A stretch of DNA of 64,000 nucleotides, from assembly GCF_029910655.1 (NCBI RefSeq), contig NZ_CP123897.1:1736001-1800000 (forward strand), given 5' to 3'. The notes beneath the pieces were generated by a model. The model did not search any database, was not told where the DNA came from, and saw only the letters and a list, made by a program, of their open reading frames with translations. Made by a program: the position numbers and the translations under genes. This DNA comes from Methylomonas sp. UP202. GTDB lineage: Bacteria > Pseudomonadota > Gammaproteobacteria > Methylococcales > Methylomonadaceae. Every line of letters starts with the position of its first letter. Positions within the stretch are counted from its first letter, which is position 1. Of this stretch, positions 52,516 to 63,340 are shown in pieces.

Positions 52516-55500
52516 TTAACCGCTTTCGTCGTCCAGGCCGGGATATTGCGCTATTAAACCCCGTAAATAGTGCAAGGCCCGCGGCAGATCGTATTTTTCG
52601 ACCAATGGGTCCATGGTTTGGATTGCTTCGGCCGCGACCACGCGGGCCAGCGCCGGCTTGAGGTCGCGCCAAGCGTCGGCGGCTTTCAAATTGCCGCCCG
52701 CCAGCAATATCGCCAGTTCCCGCAGCCGCTCGCGTAAGGTGTCGAGCGAAATCGGCGCGGCCGCCGCCGGCGGATCGACGTCGCGGGCGCTGGTGCCGGC
52801 GGCGGGAATCCAGCGTCGCAACACATCGAACAACAGGTCCGGATCGAAGGGCTTGGCCAGAAAATCGTTCATGCCGGCGTCGCGGCAGGCTTGGCGGTCT
52901 TCCTCGAAGGCGTTGGCGGTCATCGCCACGATGGGTAGCTCGCGGCCGTGGTCGGTGTTCCGAATCAAGCGGGTGGCTTGCAGGCCGTCCATAACCGGCA
53001 TCTGCATGTCCATTAAAATAAGGTCGTAGCGGCGTAGCTCGACCATTTCCAGTGCTTGTTGGCCGTGCTCGGCCACGTCGACTAGCAAGCCGACGCTTTC
53101 CAGCAAGGCCTTGGCGACTTCTTGGTTGATATCGTTGTCCTCGACCAACAAAATCTCGGCCGAGCGACGGAAATCGGGCGCCGGCACTTGGGCGATCGGC
53201 GCGCTAGGGTTCAGCTCGCGTTGCAGCGGAACTTCGAACCAAAAGGTGCTGCCCTGGCCCGGTTGGCTGTCGACGCCGACGTTGCCGGCCATCATCCGCG
53301 CCAAGTGGCGGCTGATGGCCAAGCCCAAGCCGCTGCCGCCGTAGCGGCGGGTGGTCGAGGATTGGCCCTGCTCGAAAGCGTTGAACACCCGCGCGCACTG
53401 TTCCGGCGTCATGCCGATACCGCTGTCCTCGACTTCGAAACGCACCCAGCATTGGTGCTCGTCGCAGGATTGCAGGCGGCTGCGCAGCAAGATCCGGCCC
53501 TGTTCGGTGAATTTGACGGCATTACTCAGATAGTTGATTAAGATCTGGCAGATGCGCAGTGGATCGCCGAGCAGTATCAAGGTATTCAGCGGCGGATCGG
53601 TTTCGTGGGTCAAGCTCAGGCGCTTGGCGGCGGCGCGCTCGCCGACGATGCTGCAGGCGTGATCGGCGATGGCGGCGATATTCAGCGAGGTTTTCTCCAA
53701 GGTCATGCGTTCGGCCTCGATTTTCGACAGATCTAGGATATCGTTGATCAAACCGAGCAAGTGCTTGCCAGCCACGCTGATTTTTTCTAGCTTATCGCGT
53801 TGGCTGGGTTGGGTTATCTCCATGCGCAGCAAGTGAGCCATGCCCAGAATCGCGTTCATCGGGGTACGGATTTCGTGGCTCATATTGGCTAGGAAAGCGC
53901 TCTTGGCGCGATTGGCGCTTTCGGCTTCCTCGCGGGCGAGTTCCAGTTCGGCGGTACGCGAACGCACCAAGTCGGCCAGATGATCGCGGTAATTACGCAG
54001 CTCGGTTTCGGCCCGCTTGAGTTCGCCGATGTCGGTAATCACCACGACGCGACAGCTATGGTGGGCGAAGATGATGTCGTGCGAACTGACCACGACCGGT
54101 ACCGCGCTGCCGTCCTTGCGCAGATGTTGCCATTCGCCGGTATTGGCGAACCCGCGCAGTTTGGCGGCGAGCTCGATGATCTTGGGTCTCTGCGTGGCGT
54201 CGAACAAGTCGGTCAGCAGCAGCTGTTGCGCTTCGTCGGCTCGGTAGCCGTACAGCGCGGTGAAGGCGTCGTTGACCGCCACCAGCTTTAACGTGCCGCG
54301 CTCGTAAATCAGCATCGGCGCCGGGTTGTGCTCGAACAAATTGCGAAATTGCGCTTCTATCGATTTGCGTTCGGTAATGTCCGACCAGATCAGCGATAAC
54401 ATCGGCCGATTTTCGATTTGAATCGCTTGGACGCTGACGTGAACATCGCGCGGACTACCGTCCTTGCAACGGCTGAGCGTGTCGAATTGCCGGGCGTCCC
54501 GGCCCTCGGTCGGAGCTAGCCTTTCCAGCATTGGCGCGGCGTCGGCTTGGATATCCGGCAGGCGCAGTTTGGCGAATTCGTCGCGGCTGTAACCGAGGTT
54601 TTCGCAGGCGGCGTCGTTGAATTCGACGAAAGCCAGCGTCTCGGCATCGATGAGCATGATGGCGTCCGAGGCTTGCGAAACAATCGCCCGAAAGATTTTC
54701 TCGCGCTTACGCGATTTTTCCTCGATTTGGCGGCGTTCTATCGTCGAAGCGAGCCGCTCGGCGACCGCATTCAGCAACTGTTGCTCTTCGGCCAGCATCG
54801 CCGGGGCGTCGGCCGGGGTGGGCGGCGGTATCGCATAGGCGACGCTAACTTCGCCGTCGTTCAACGTCCCGACGCGGATCGGGGCGCTGATCCAAGCTGC
54901 GTCGGCCGAGCAGTCGCCACTGCGAAACGTGAGATCTCGCCAGCGTATCGCCGCGACCGCGAAATCGGGGTAAGGCCAACCGGCCGGTAGTTCCTGGACA
55001 GCCGCTTGCAGCATGTCCGGCAACGGCAGGTTCAAATTTTCGGTGGCGCGAAACACCGCGTGCAAGCAGGCTTGCTCTTGAATGCGCCGGTCCAGGGCCC
55101 GTTGCGCTTGGTACAACTGAGTGATGTCGCGCGCCATGCCCAATACGCCGAGTAGCTTGCCGTCGGCGGTCGTCACCGGGGTTTTGATGGTTTCGTATAG
55201 CCCGGTGTGGCTGGCGTCGGCCAGGGTCAGCCATTCCTGGTTGATCATCGGTTTGCCGGCGGCGACGGCTTTGAAGTCGTGTTCCCGAAAAAAGTCGGCG
55301 AGTTCGACATCGACGAAATCGTAGTCGGTCTTGCCGACGATGCTGGCTTCGTCGGCGCCGAATAGGGCTTCGAAACTGGCGTTGCAGAGCAGATAGGTGC
55401 CGTTGGGGTCCTTGAACCAGACTTTGTCCGGCATGGCCCTGAGTAGGGTGCGCAGTAGTTCGCGGTGTTCGGCCAAGGCGTCGAGCACCCGTTGGCGTTC

Positions 55501-56367
55501 GGAAAAATAACTGGCCAAGGCCATGCCGATCACCGACAGTACCGACATGAACAGCCAGTAATTGATTTCCGGTTGGCCGATCGGCCGGTTTTGGTAAATT
55601 TCCCAATGGTGTCCGTTCATGCCGACCATGGCTTGCATCGCGATGACCGCGAGAATCAGGGTCGTGGTTCTCGGTCCGACCCTGACCGCCGCCCAACTAA
55701 CCAACAAGTAAATCCACGGCGTTTTGGCGTATTCGCCCAAGTTGTCCTGAAACCAGTTTAAAAATACGATTTGGCCGGCCAGCGCGCTCAAGCCCAGAAT
55801 CAGGCAGGCTTCGGCGACCGGCTTGAAGCGGCGCGGTAGGCGAAGACCGTCCCGCCAGACCAGAATCAGCGGCGCGACCAGTATCGTGCCTAGCGTGTCG
55901 CCCAACCACCAGTGCAACAACGCGATCCGGAAACCGGCCGTATCGACTACGCCGTTGATCAATAGGCAGCTAGCGCCGACTAGCGCCGACAGCGTACACG
56001 CCAGTCCGCCGAAGCCGATCAATAACAAATAATCGGCGAGGTTGAGGATGCGGCGGTCGAATCCGTCGATTCGCCGCAGCAGATAAGCGCCCAAGCCGGC
56101 GCTGGCAATGCTACCGGCCGAGATGGCCAGCGCGATAGCCGGCGGTTGGCCTTGCCACAGATTTAAACTCAGCGCACCGAGCCCGAGCGCCCACAAATAA
56201 CGGCGGCCGCCGAGAAGTATCGTCGCCAGCGCCAGACCGCTGGGCAAAAACAGCACGCTGGCGACGCTGACGGTGGAGAAATACAGCAGGGACAGTCGGC
56301 CGCTCAACGCATAAAGCCCCGCGATGCCGAAACCGATCAACCAGTCCGACAGCCTTACCGCTTTCAT
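52516..56367 (-). CDS. MASE1-PAS hybrid sensor histidine kinase
   Basis: A 1283-residue membrane sensor. MASE1-like integral domain (about 5-290, some eight TM segments). PAS1 (about 303-420, [21 protein letters not shown]), a GAF-like segment (about 430-550), PAS2 (about 560-680), PAS3 (about 680-800) and a coiled coil. Phosphoacceptor [19 protein letters not shown] (His near 840), HATPase ([13 protein letters not shown] near 1035), receiver ([23 protein letters not shown] with Asp near 1137; KPFDPD), and a 100-residue C-terminal helical region resembling HPt but with no evident phospho-His. Signal unknown; oxygen/redox or aromatic ligands are possible through PAS. Confidence 0.93.
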   Translation of the reverse strand: MKAVRLSDWLIGFGIAGLYALSGRLSLLYFSTVSVASVLFLPSGLALATILLGGRRYLWALGLGALSLNLWQGQPPAIALAISAGSIASAGLGAYLLRRIDGFDRRILNLADYLLLIGFGGLACTLSALVGASCLLINGVVDTAGFRIALLHWWLGDTLGTILVAPLILVWRDGLRLPRRFKPVAEACLILGLSALAGQIVFLNWFQDNLGEYAKTPWIYLLVSWAAVRVGPRTTTLILAVIAMQAMVGMNGHHWEIYQNRPIGQPEINYWLFMSVLSVIGMALASYFSERQRVLDALAEHRELLRTLLRAMPDKVWFKDPNGTYLLCNASFEALFGADEASIVGKTDYDFVDVELADFFREHDFKAVAAGKPMINQEWLTLADASHTGLYETIKTPVTTADGKLLGVLGMARDITQLYQAQRALDRRIQEQACLHAVFRATENLNLPLPDMLQAAVQELPAGWPYPDFAVAAIRWRDLTFRSGDCSADAAWISAPIRVGTLNDGEVSVAYAIPPPTPADAPAMLAEEQQLLNAVAERLASTIERRQIEEKSRKREKIFRAIVSQASDAIMLIDAETLAFVEFNDAACENLGYSRDEFAKLRLPDIQADAAPMLERLAPTEGRDARQFDTLSRCKDGSPRDVHVSVQAIQIENRPMLSLIWSDITERKSIEAQFRNLFEHNPAPMLIYERGTLKLVAVNDAFTALYGYRADEAQQLLLTDLFDATQRPKIIELAAKLRGFANTGEWQHLRKDGSAVPVVVSSHDIIFAHHSCRVVVITDIGELKRAETELRNYRDHLADLVRSRTAELELAREEAESANRAKSAFLANMSHEIRTPMNAILGMAHLLRMEITQPSQRDKLEKISVAGKHLLGLINDILDLSKIEAERMTLEKTSLNIAAIADHACSIVGERAAAKRLSLTHETDPPLNTLILLGDPLRICQILINYLSNAVKFTEQGRILLRSRLQSCDEHQCWVRFEVEDSGIGMTPEQCARVFNAFEQGQSSTTRRYGGSGLGLAISRHLARMMAGNVGVDSQPGQGSTFWFEVPLQRELNPSAPIAQVPAPDFRRSAEILLVEDNDINQEVAKALLESVGLLVDVAEHGQQALEMVELRRYDLILMDMQMPVMDGLQATRLIRNTDHGRELPIVAMTANAFEEDRQACRDAGMNDFLAKPFDPDLLFDVLRRWIPAAGTSARDVDPPAAAAPISLDTLRERLRELAILLAGGNLKAADAWRDLKPALARVVAAEAIQTMDPLVEKYDLPRALHYLRGLIAQYPGLDDESG

Positions 56368-56580
56368 ATCCCACTCACCAGCGCGCCGAGTGGATTGCGG
56401 CGCGGCCAGGTTTCGCCGCGCCCGGCCGGGAATATCCGAGGCGGGACGGCGCTAGAGAAACCGATTGGCTGCGAGGAAATGGGGTCTGACATGTTGTTTG
56501 ACGCTTCTCGATTGGCGGGGACTGGTCTCGGCCCTACGGCGGCGCGGTATAATCATCGCCTTTTCAGCTCGGGAGTACCC

Positions 56581-57900
56581 ATGCAGGTCGACCTTTTGAT
56601 TCAGGCCCGATGGATTATACCGGTGGAACCGGCCTCGGTAGTTTACGATAACTATAGTCTAGCGATAGACGGCGGCAGAATTGTCGATTTGTTGCCTAGC
56701 GACCTTGCCCTGCGAAAGTATCGTCCCAGGGTGCTGGAGATACGCGACCGGCATGCGCTAATTCCGGGCTTGATCAATTGCCACACGCATGCGGCGATGA
56801 CTTTGCTGCGCGGCTTTGCCGACGATCTGCCGTTAATGGATTGGTTACAGAACCACATTTGGCCCGCCGAACAGCAATGGGCTAGCGAGGCCTTTGTGCG
56901 CGACGGTACCGATTTAGCCATCGCCGAAATGTTGCGCGGCGGTACTACCTGTTTCAACGATATGTATTTCTTTCCGGAAATCACCGCGCAACAAGCGCTG
57001 CAACACGGAATTCGCGCCAATATCGGCTTGATCGTGTTCGATTTTCCGACTCTGTGGGCGGAAAACGCCGACGCCTATCTGGCCAAGGGCTTGGCCCTGC
57101 ACGAACAATTGCGCCACGAAAGCCTGCTCAGCCTGTCGTTCGCGCCGCACGCGCCGTATACGGTGTCCGACGCGCCGCTGAGCCGGGCGCTGACCTATGC
57201 CGACGAGATGAATTTGACGCTGCATATGCATGTGCACGAGACGGCCCACGAGGTCGAACAACAATTGGCCAACACCGGCCAGACCCCGTTGCAACGTTTG
57301 CGCGATCTGGGTTTGCTGACTTCCTCGTTCATTGCCGTGCACATGACCCAGATGTCCGCCGAGCAAATCGCCGAATTCGCCGAGACCGGCGCGCATATTG
57401 TCCATTGCCCGGAATCCAACTTGAAACTGGCCAGCGGATTCTGTCCGGTGGCGGACTGCTTGGCGGCCGGTATCAACGTGGCGCTGGGGACAGACGGCGC
57501 CGCGAGCAATAACGATCTGGATATGCTGGGCGAAATGCGCACCGCGGCCTTATTGGCCAAGGGTGTCGCCGGCGACGCCAGTGCGGTGTCGGCCTGGACG
57601 GCGCTGGAGATGGCGACGATCAACGGCGCGAAAGCGCTGGGCTTGGACACCGAGATCGGTTCGCTGGTGCTCGGCAAGGCAGCCGATGTCGTGGCCATCG
57701 ATTTAAGCGCCCCGGAAACTCAGCCGTGCTTTCATCCGGTCGCGCAAATCGTCTATGCGGCCGGCCGGCATCAAGTCAGCGACGCGTGGGTAGCCGGCAA
57801 GCCCTTACTAAGTCAACGCCGTCTGACGACGCTAGATCTCGACGAACTGACGCAACGTGTCGAGCAGTGGCGCCAAAGGATGAACGCCGGGCCGAGCTAG
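56581..57900 (+). CDS. mtaD: 5-methylthioadenosine/S-adenosylhomocysteine deaminase-type amidohydrolase
   Basis: A 439-residue metallo-amidohydrolase: PGLINCHTHAAMTLLRG (metal His pair near residue 69), MLRGGTTCFNDMYFF, LHMHVHETAHEVEQQ (His near 218, Glu near 221), SFIAVHMTQM, HCPESNLKLASGFCPV and GTDGAASNNDLDML with the metal Asp near 306. The family deaminates MTA and SAH to inosyl forms. Colocation with mtnA supports MTA as substrate. A GGGAG site precedes ATG 56581; the frame is open to 56395 without similarity. Divergent from the MASE1 kinase gene. Confidence 0.9.
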   Translation: MQVDLLIQARWIIPVEPASVVYDNYSLAIDGGRIVDLLPSDLALRKYRPRVLEIRDRHALIPGLINCHTHAAMTLLRGFADDLPLMDWLQNHIWPAEQQWASEAFVRDGTDLAIAEMLRGGTTCFNDMYFFPEITAQQALQHGIRANIGLIVFDFPTLWAENADAYLAKGLALHEQLRHESLLSLSFAPHAPYTVSDAPLSRALTYADEMNLTLHMHVHETAHEVEQQLANTGQTPLQRLRDLGLLTSSFIAVHMTQMSAEQIAEFAETGAHIVHCPESNLKLASGFCPVADCLAAGINVALGTDGAASNNDLDMLGEMRTAALLAKGVAGDASAVSAWTALEMATINGAKALGLDTEIGSLVLGKAADVVAIDLSAPETQPCFHPVAQIVYAAGRHQVSDAWVAGKPLLSQRRLTTLDLDELTQRVEQWRQRMNAGPS

Positions 57901-58466
57901 AAGGGATATTGCCAGCGGTCGGCGCCGAAGGAAACACGGTGTTGATGGTCCTGACCGGTTGGCTACCTGCCGAGCCTCGATAGCGCGCCGGACAGGTTTT
58001 TGTTGAGGGCGCGCGTTGGCCGAAACGAAGTCATGGCTTCGGCTTCGCTTCTCTCAAGTTTCCCGCCCCAGCGCTCACCGCTTGGCTGCCGAGAACCAGA
58101 ACGGCGCTTACCGGTTGCCGGGCGTAGGGATGTTCCGCCAAATCAAGACGGCACGCTTACAGTTTCAAATTATCCAAGGCCGTAACAGAGACGGCATCTC
58201 CTAAAATTGTCTATAGAAAACTTCTGCAATAGGCTATATTTCAACCGGAACTGAAAAGTCTAAGCGGGAAAGCTAGCTTATCCGAGGTGTTGAAATCAGC
58301 TGGCGGGCCGCTTTAGATGGAATGGGTATATTTATTTAAAATTAAGCCTGATATTTTTTAAATTAAAAATATTCAATTGCATATTCGAATTCATATTCGA
58401 ATTTCGGCAGGGCTCTGTCGATGTTTGAACTTAGCTTCCAGGCACTATAGAGTAACTGAGCGTTTT
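57901..58466. other. Intergenic region at the edge of the AT-rich glycosylation module
   Basis: About 570 bases. Base composition drops sharply after 58210, marking the module boundary. A tandem 12-bp repeat with an internal ATTCGAAT palindrome (58380-58403) lies upstream of the methyltransferase. No gene seen. Confidence 0.5.
58380..58403. repeat. Tandem 12-bp repeat (CATATTCGAATT) x2
   Basis: Two adjacent identical copies, each containing the palindrome ATTCGAAT, 64 bases before the methyltransferase ATG. It may be an operator for the glycosylation module. Confidence 0.5.
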
Positions 58467-59204
58467 ATGAGTCAATCGGATTTCGAAGAGTATTCCCAAA
58501 AATCGATACATTTTTTTAGTCGCCACGTTCCGCCGTTATTGGTAAAAGCGCTGAGTTTAATTCAATCAAATCCCACCGTGGTGGATGTGGGTTGCGGCGA
58601 TGGGCATTTGGTTTGGTCGTTGTCCGAGAATAGTCATATCGCTGTCAATAGCCGAGTAATCGGCGTCGATATGTCGCCTATTCGCGTTCGACGATTCAGC
58701 GAATTAACCGGCTATCCTGGCATTGTGGCCGAAGGACACCATATTCCGGGATTGGCCGACGAAAGTGTCGATCTGACGATCAGTACCATGGTTTTGGAGC
58801 ACGTACCGGACGAACTCGAATATCTGGCCGAATTGGCGAGAATCACCCGTCGGGGCGGTTGGTTGTATCTCAGTACCGTCATTAGAAAATCGGGCGCATG
58901 GTATTTTCGCAAGGCGCCGGACGGGCGGCGCGTACTCGATTCCACGCATCTTCGAGAATATCCTTCGGTGGATTCGGTGGTTAAATTATTAGAAGCCAGT
59001 GGTTTTACCGTAAATGATCAATGCCTTACCCGTTTGATTTTTCCGATTGCTCATCCTGTCGTCAGGCTTTTGCATGCCTGGAGACCGATTAAAGAGGTTC
59101 AGAGAATTTTCCTAAACCCGGCGTATGCGTGGATAGAGAAACTTGCGTTGCCAATTCCGCGTTATCGTTCGATTGAGCTTTTAGCGACGCGTCGCGATAT
59201 CTGA
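58467..59204 (+). CDS. SAM-dependent methyltransferase (class I)
   Basis: A 245-residue Rossmann-type methyltransferase: VVDVGCGDGHLVW (SAM-binding Gly-rich loop near residue 40), VIGVDMSP (acidic loop near 65), an ADESVDLTISTMVLEHVPD segment (motif after strand 4, near 100-118) and a GGWLYLSTVI strand. It probably methylates a glycan or lipid-linked intermediate, given the glycosyltransferases that follow, but the substrate is unknown. The ATG at 58467 fits the conserved domain better than the upstream in-frame start at 58377. Confidence 0.83.
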   Translation: MSQSDFEEYSQKSIHFFSRHVPPLLVKALSLIQSNPTVVDVGCGDGHLVWSLSENSHIAVNSRVIGVDMSPIRVRRFSELTGYPGIVAEGHHIPGLADESVDLTISTMVLEHVPDELEYLAELARITRRGGWLYLSTVIRKSGAWYFRKAPDGRRVLDSTHLREYPSVDSVVKLLEASGFTVNDQCLTRLIFPIAHPVVRLLHAWRPIKEVQRIFLNPAYAWIEKLALPIPRYRSIELLATRRDI

Positions 59205-59288
59205 GGCTCTCAAGATTCGAATGCTGTTTGATTCAGTCAACAAAATAATAAGGTTTTAGTAAAAATACCCATTGTAGGAAATCAGTTA

Positions 59289-60095
59289 GTGACATCTGAA
59301 AATATCGAGTTATCCCGTATTTTGATTGTGATACCAACCTTAGGCGAGCGGCTTGACACGCTGCGAAGAACGCTGTCGTCTATTAAAGACCAGGCAGGTG
59401 TTTTAGTGGATACCGTGTTGGTATCTACCGCTCAAACACCGGAGCTTTCAGAGATTGCAACTGCTTTTGGTGCAAGAGTCCTGGTGCATCCAGGAAAAAT
59501 TTCAGCGGCGGTGAACGCCGGATTCTCGGAAGCGTTGCCGGTGCATCGCTATGCGGGCTGGCTGGGCGACGACGATATGCTGCGTCCTGGGGCGCTGGCC
59601 ACCGCGAGCGCTTTGCTGGGCAGCGATGCTTCCGCCGTCGTTGCTTATGGCGCTTGCGATTATGTTGATAGCAGCGGGAGTTTGCTTTTTACCCGCCGTC
59701 CGCCGTTCGCGGCGCCGTTTTTATTGCAGTTTGTTCCTGGTTTGATTAAGCAAGAAGCCTGCCTGTTTCGGCGTAGCGCGTTAACCGAGGTTGGCGGATT
59801 GGATGAAACATTAAAGTACACGATGGACTTGGACCTGCTGTTGAAATTACGGCGAGTAGGTACGTTCGTTAAAACAGAACAGGTCTTGGCGGCGTTTTGT
59901 TGGCATGCCGGGTCGTTAACGATAGCCAACCGCCGGGCGTCGCTAGACGAAGCACAAGCCGTCCAGTGTCGGCATGTTCGCGGAATTTTCAAAATCTTCA
60001 GCCTGGTTTGGATGTATCCCATCAGGTATCTTATTTTCTTGCTGAATTGGAAAATCAACAAAGGATTAGCAAGCGCTCGTGAACAGCAATCATAA
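59289..60095 (+). CDS. Family 2 glycosyltransferase
   Basis: A 268-residue GT-A-fold enzyme beginning at a GTG: LIVIPTLGERLDTLRRTLSSI near the start, an AVNAGF segment, AGWLGDDDMLRPGAL with a DDD metal motif near residue 97, and GGLDETLKYTMDLDLLLKLRR (catalytic region near 175). The hydrophobic C-terminal segment (VWMYPIRYLIFLLNW) suggests membrane attachment. It would transfer a sugar to a lipid- or polysaccharide-linked acceptor. It follows the methyltransferase by 84 bases in the same direction. Confidence 0.85.
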   Translation: MTSENIELSRILIVIPTLGERLDTLRRTLSSIKDQAGVLVDTVLVSTAQTPELSEIATAFGARVLVHPGKISAAVNAGFSEALPVHRYAGWLGDDDMLRPGALATASALLGSDASAVVAYGACDYVDSSGSLLFTRRPPFAAPFLLQFVPGLIKQEACLFRRSALTEVGGLDETLKYTMDLDLLLKLRRVGTFVKTEQVLAAFCWHAGSLTIANRRASLDEAQAVQCRHVRGIFKIFSLVWMYPIRYLIFLLNWKINKGLASAREQQS

Positions 60096-60210
60096 AATCT
60101 TATCCGTGTTATAGGATGTGGGTTTGTCGGCTGGCCTAATACAATTTTCAGCTTAATCAGAGCTGCAAATAATAAAATAAAATTCATTCTAAAAATTTCA
60201 GCGTTGAGCT

Positions 60211-61668
60211 ATGACAAAGCGAAAAAAGTACAATCAGACTCGTCAGCTTGAAAATTCAACTCAAGCGGATCTGAATAAAAGGAGTTCGGGTGCTGGCCGC
60301 TCATTCAAACTATTTAATGCACAGTTTTTTCGTTTCTTAGTTGTTGGTACGATCAATACCGGGTTCAGCTACTCCGTTTATGCTCTACTATTATTCTTTG
60401 GATTAAACTATAAGTTAGCCAATTTGGCGGCTTTGATTCTTGGTATTATCTTCAGCTTTATTACTCAGGGGCGTTTCGTATTTCGGAATACGAATGGCAA
60501 GTTATTTTTCCGTTTCGCATTTTGTTGGGCCTTGCTTTATATTTTTAACATTCGTCTGATCGAGTTTTTTATTAACCAAGGCTTCGATGCCTACCAAGCG
60601 GGCGCTATCGCGGTGCCACCAATGACGGTGCTTTCTTACTTTATTCAAAAAATAGTCATTTTTAGGAAACGCGCGGTTCAACCCGAGACGTCAACGATAG
60701 AAAATATCGTTAAGCCTAAACTATCTTTTAAGAATACTAAATTGTCGGTAGTGGTGCCTTGTTACAACGAAGAAGAAGTATTACCCGAAACGAATAGCCG
60801 GTTGCTTGAGTTAATGAAGGAGATGCAAGAGCTTGGCTTGGTGTCGCAGGATAGCTTTATCTATTACGTTGATGACGGTAGCAAAGATAAAACCTGGGAA
60901 CTGATTTCGAAATTTAATCAACAGAATGCTTGTATTCGAGGGATTAAGTTGTCTAGAAATCGCGGTCATCAGAATGCATTAATTGCCGGACTTTTTAATG
61001 CGGATGGCGAAGCAATTGTATCGATCGATGCGGACCTGCAGGACGATATTCAGGTTATTAAAGAAATGATTTATAAATTTAACGAAGGTTGCGAAATCGT
61101 GTATGGCGTCCGATCCTCGCGAGAGACCGATAGTTTCTTTAAGCGAGTGACCGCGCAACTTTATTACAAGTTGTTGAAAACGATGGGTGTCGATATTATT
61201 TATAACCATGCCGATTATCGATTAATGAGCAAACGAGTGATCGATTGCTTAAAAGACTTCAACGAAGTTAACTTGTTTTTGCGAGGCATCATTCCACAGC
61301 TCGGGTTTAACACCGCGACAGTCTATTACGAACGCGGCGAACGGTTTGCCGGCGAGTCCAAGTATCCGCTAAGTAAAATGTTGGCACTGGCTGCCGACGG
61401 CGTCACTTCGTTCAGCGTGGTGCCGTTGCGGATGATTACTTGGATTGGTCTTGGCGTCAGTTTGGCGAGTTTAGCGATGGTCGTTTGGATTTTTGTGGCT
61501 AAATTCGCTTTGGAAGCGACAATTCCAGGTTGGGCCTCTACCGTTTTGCCCATTTATTTTATCGGTGGAATACAGTTGTTGAGCATAGGCATCTTAGGTG
61601 AATATTTGTCCAAGGTTTACATGGAAACCAAGCAACGGCCAAGATTCTTTATCGAAGAGATTCGTTGA
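60211..61668 (+). CDS. GtrA-GtrB fusion: flippase-like domain joined to polyprenyl-phosphate glycosyltransferase
   Basis: A 485-residue protein. Residues about 38-155 form a GtrA-like four-helix domain (FFRFLVVGTINTGFSYSVYALL, FSFITQGRFVFR), thought to move lipid-linked sugars across the membrane. Residues about 172-400 form a DPM/GtrB-type GT2 domain (VVVPCYNEEEVLPE, YYVDDGSKDKTW, VSIDADLQDD, DYRLMSKRV, RGERFAGESKYPL), followed by two C-terminal TM helices. GtrA and GtrB are usually separate genes; here they are one chain. It should make and flip an undecaprenyl-phosphate sugar for the next protein to use. Confidence 0.9.
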   Translation: MTKRKKYNQTRQLENSTQADLNKRSSGAGRSFKLFNAQFFRFLVVGTINTGFSYSVYALLLFFGLNYKLANLAALILGIIFSFITQGRFVFRNTNGKLFFRFAFCWALLYIFNIRLIEFFINQGFDAYQAGAIAVPPMTVLSYFIQKIVIFRKRAVQPETSTIENIVKPKLSFKNTKLSVVVPCYNEEEVLPETNSRLLELMKEMQELGLVSQDSFIYYVDDGSKDKTWELISKFNQQNACIRGIKLSRNRGHQNALIAGLFNADGEAIVSIDADLQDDIQVIKEMIYKFNEGCEIVYGVRSSRETDSFFKRVTAQLYYKLLKTMGVDIIYNHADYRLMSKRVIDCLKDFNEVNLFLRGIIPQLGFNTATVYYERGERFAGESKYPLSKMLALAADGVTSFSVVPLRMITWIGLGVSLASLAMVVWIFVAKFALEATIPGWASTVLPIYFIGGIQLLSIGILGEYLSKVYMETKQRPRFFIEEIR

Positions 61669-61670
61669 TA

Positions 61671-63245
61671 ATGATTGCAAACTTTCCCATCGCTTATTTG
61701 GACCGGCGATACCGCTTTTCTCTATACCTGTTTATTATCCTGTCGATTGCGTTGGCAACAAGGTTGGTGTTTTTTAACGGGCCTTTTGGTTCCGACGATT
61801 TGGTTTATCTCCGCCGCTCGCTTGATGTTACCTACGGCGAATGGGCTAGCGCGAATTACAACGGCGCATTACGCTACGGTTACAATATTCCGTCCGGTTT
61901 CATTCTCTATCTGTTTGGAGTGAATCTTTTTACAGCCAATTTATGGCCTTTGCTATGTTCATTAATTGAGATAGCTTTGGTATTTCGATTTGTTTGGAAC
62001 GGGATCAACCACAAAACGGCGATTTATTCGGCACTTTTTCTGGCGTTGATGCCCTTGCATGTGGCCGTTTCCACACGGCTACATGCCGATCCCGTGGTGT
62101 CGATGTTTTTGACCTTTAGCTTCATTGCGTTTTTTAAGGCCGAAACAACCGGGAATAAATTGGCGTATTTTCTGACCGGTATCGCGTTAGGTTGTGTATT
62201 TTGGGTCAAGGAGTTAGCGGTATTAACTTTTAGTGCATTTCTTTTATACCCGCTGATTTTTCGTTGTTGGAAGTTTGGCTGGATTTATTTGGTTTTTGGC
62301 GGACTGGTGATGCTGTTGGCTCACTTTGCGCTGATGACAATGATTGCGGGCGATCCGCTGCACGCTTTTAAAACCGTCATCGGTCAGCTTAATCGTAGCT
62401 TTATTGGCGGAAACCAAGGCGAAGATAGTCCCTGGTACTATTTTTATTATTTGTTTTTCGATATTAAACATACCTGGTTAATACCGGTATTGGCGTTGTA
62501 CGGTATCTGCGCGACTATCAAAACAATATTTTCCGAACGGTCCGTTAGCGCCGTTGCCTATGCCGCTTATTGGCTAGTTTCCTTGTTATTGGTGCTCTCG
62601 TTTTTTCCGGTGTCGTTGGCACCGCTAAAATTTGCAATGAAACAATCCAATTATTTAACTTTGTTTCTAGCGCCGATCGCGGTTTTCGCCGGTATCGCGA
62701 TTCAGCGTTTGCCACGCAAACTGGGCCATTTCTTGGTTTTTTTAGCATTGGCCGGCGCCATCGGTTTGTCGTTTTTGGAACAGCAGGCTTACCAAGTGTT
62801 TACCGCGAATAGTCGAGCGCTGGTGGCGTTCGCGGAACAACATCCCCAAAGGCTTGTTTTAGGTTCGGTCAATAATCGGAACATCGCCTGCGTCTACGCA
62901 TTGCTGGGCGGCGACACCTGTGATCGACTGCGAATAAACGATTTCGCCGATATTACCGCCGAACTCACATCCTCGAATTCCGAGGAAGCCTACGCAGTTA
63001 TTGATCGCGAAACCTTGGGATGGAGTCCCAGAGATATTAAACTGGACAAAGCCCCCAACTGTTGGCGGGACGGAATGCTTTTAAGCCCGGCGGATAGCGG
63101 AAATAGTCGAGCTTTACTCACGCTCGTTTTAAATTCGGCGACATTCTTGCCGGCAAGCCTGAAGAATAAATTGCAGAGTTTGCAGACACCACAGCCCGCA
63201 ACACTTTACCGGGTCGATTTGAACAATCTCTGGTGCAAAGGCTAA
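61671..63245 (+). CDS. Multi-TM GT39/ArnT-like glycosyltransferase (GtrC role)
   Basis: About 524 residues, with some eleven TM segments in the first 380 residues and a soluble periplasmic C-terminal domain. The first extracytoplasmic loop carries GPFGSDDLVYL, the acidic pair typical of lipid-phosphate-sugar-using GT-C enzymes; STRLHADPVVSMF follows. It probably transfers the sugar supplied by the upstream GtrA-GtrB protein to a surface glycan such as O-antigen. The ATG at 61671 lies two bases after the upstream stop; an overlapping TTG at 61665 is possible. Acceptor unknown. Confidence 0.82.
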   Translation: MIANFPIAYLDRRYRFSLYLFIILSIALATRLVFFNGPFGSDDLVYLRRSLDVTYGEWASANYNGALRYGYNIPSGFILYLFGVNLFTANLWPLLCSLIEIALVFRFVWNGINHKTAIYSALFLALMPLHVAVSTRLHADPVVSMFLTFSFIAFFKAETTGNKLAYFLTGIALGCVFWVKELAVLTFSAFLLYPLIFRCWKFGWIYLVFGGLVMLLAHFALMTMIAGDPLHAFKTVIGQLNRSFIGGNQGEDSPWYYFYYLFFDIKHTWLIPVLALYGICATIKTIFSERSVSAVAYAAYWLVSLLLVLSFFPVSLAPLKFAMKQSNYLTLFLAPIAVFAGIAIQRLPRKLGHFLVFLALAGAIGLSFLEQQAYQVFTANSRALVAFAEQHPQRLVLGSVNNRNIACVYALLGGDTCDRLRINDFADITAELTSSNSEEAYAVIDRETLGWSPRDIKLDKAPNCWRDGMLLSPADSGNSRALLTLVLNSATFLPASLKNKLQSLQTPQPATLYRVDLNNLWCKG

Positions 63246-63340
63246 TACCGGACTCGGCGAGGTTTTCGTAGAACTCGGCGCTGTTAAAAACCCAAGCCTG
63301 TGTCCATCTTGGTCCACGCACAGGCCGACGGACGCATCCG

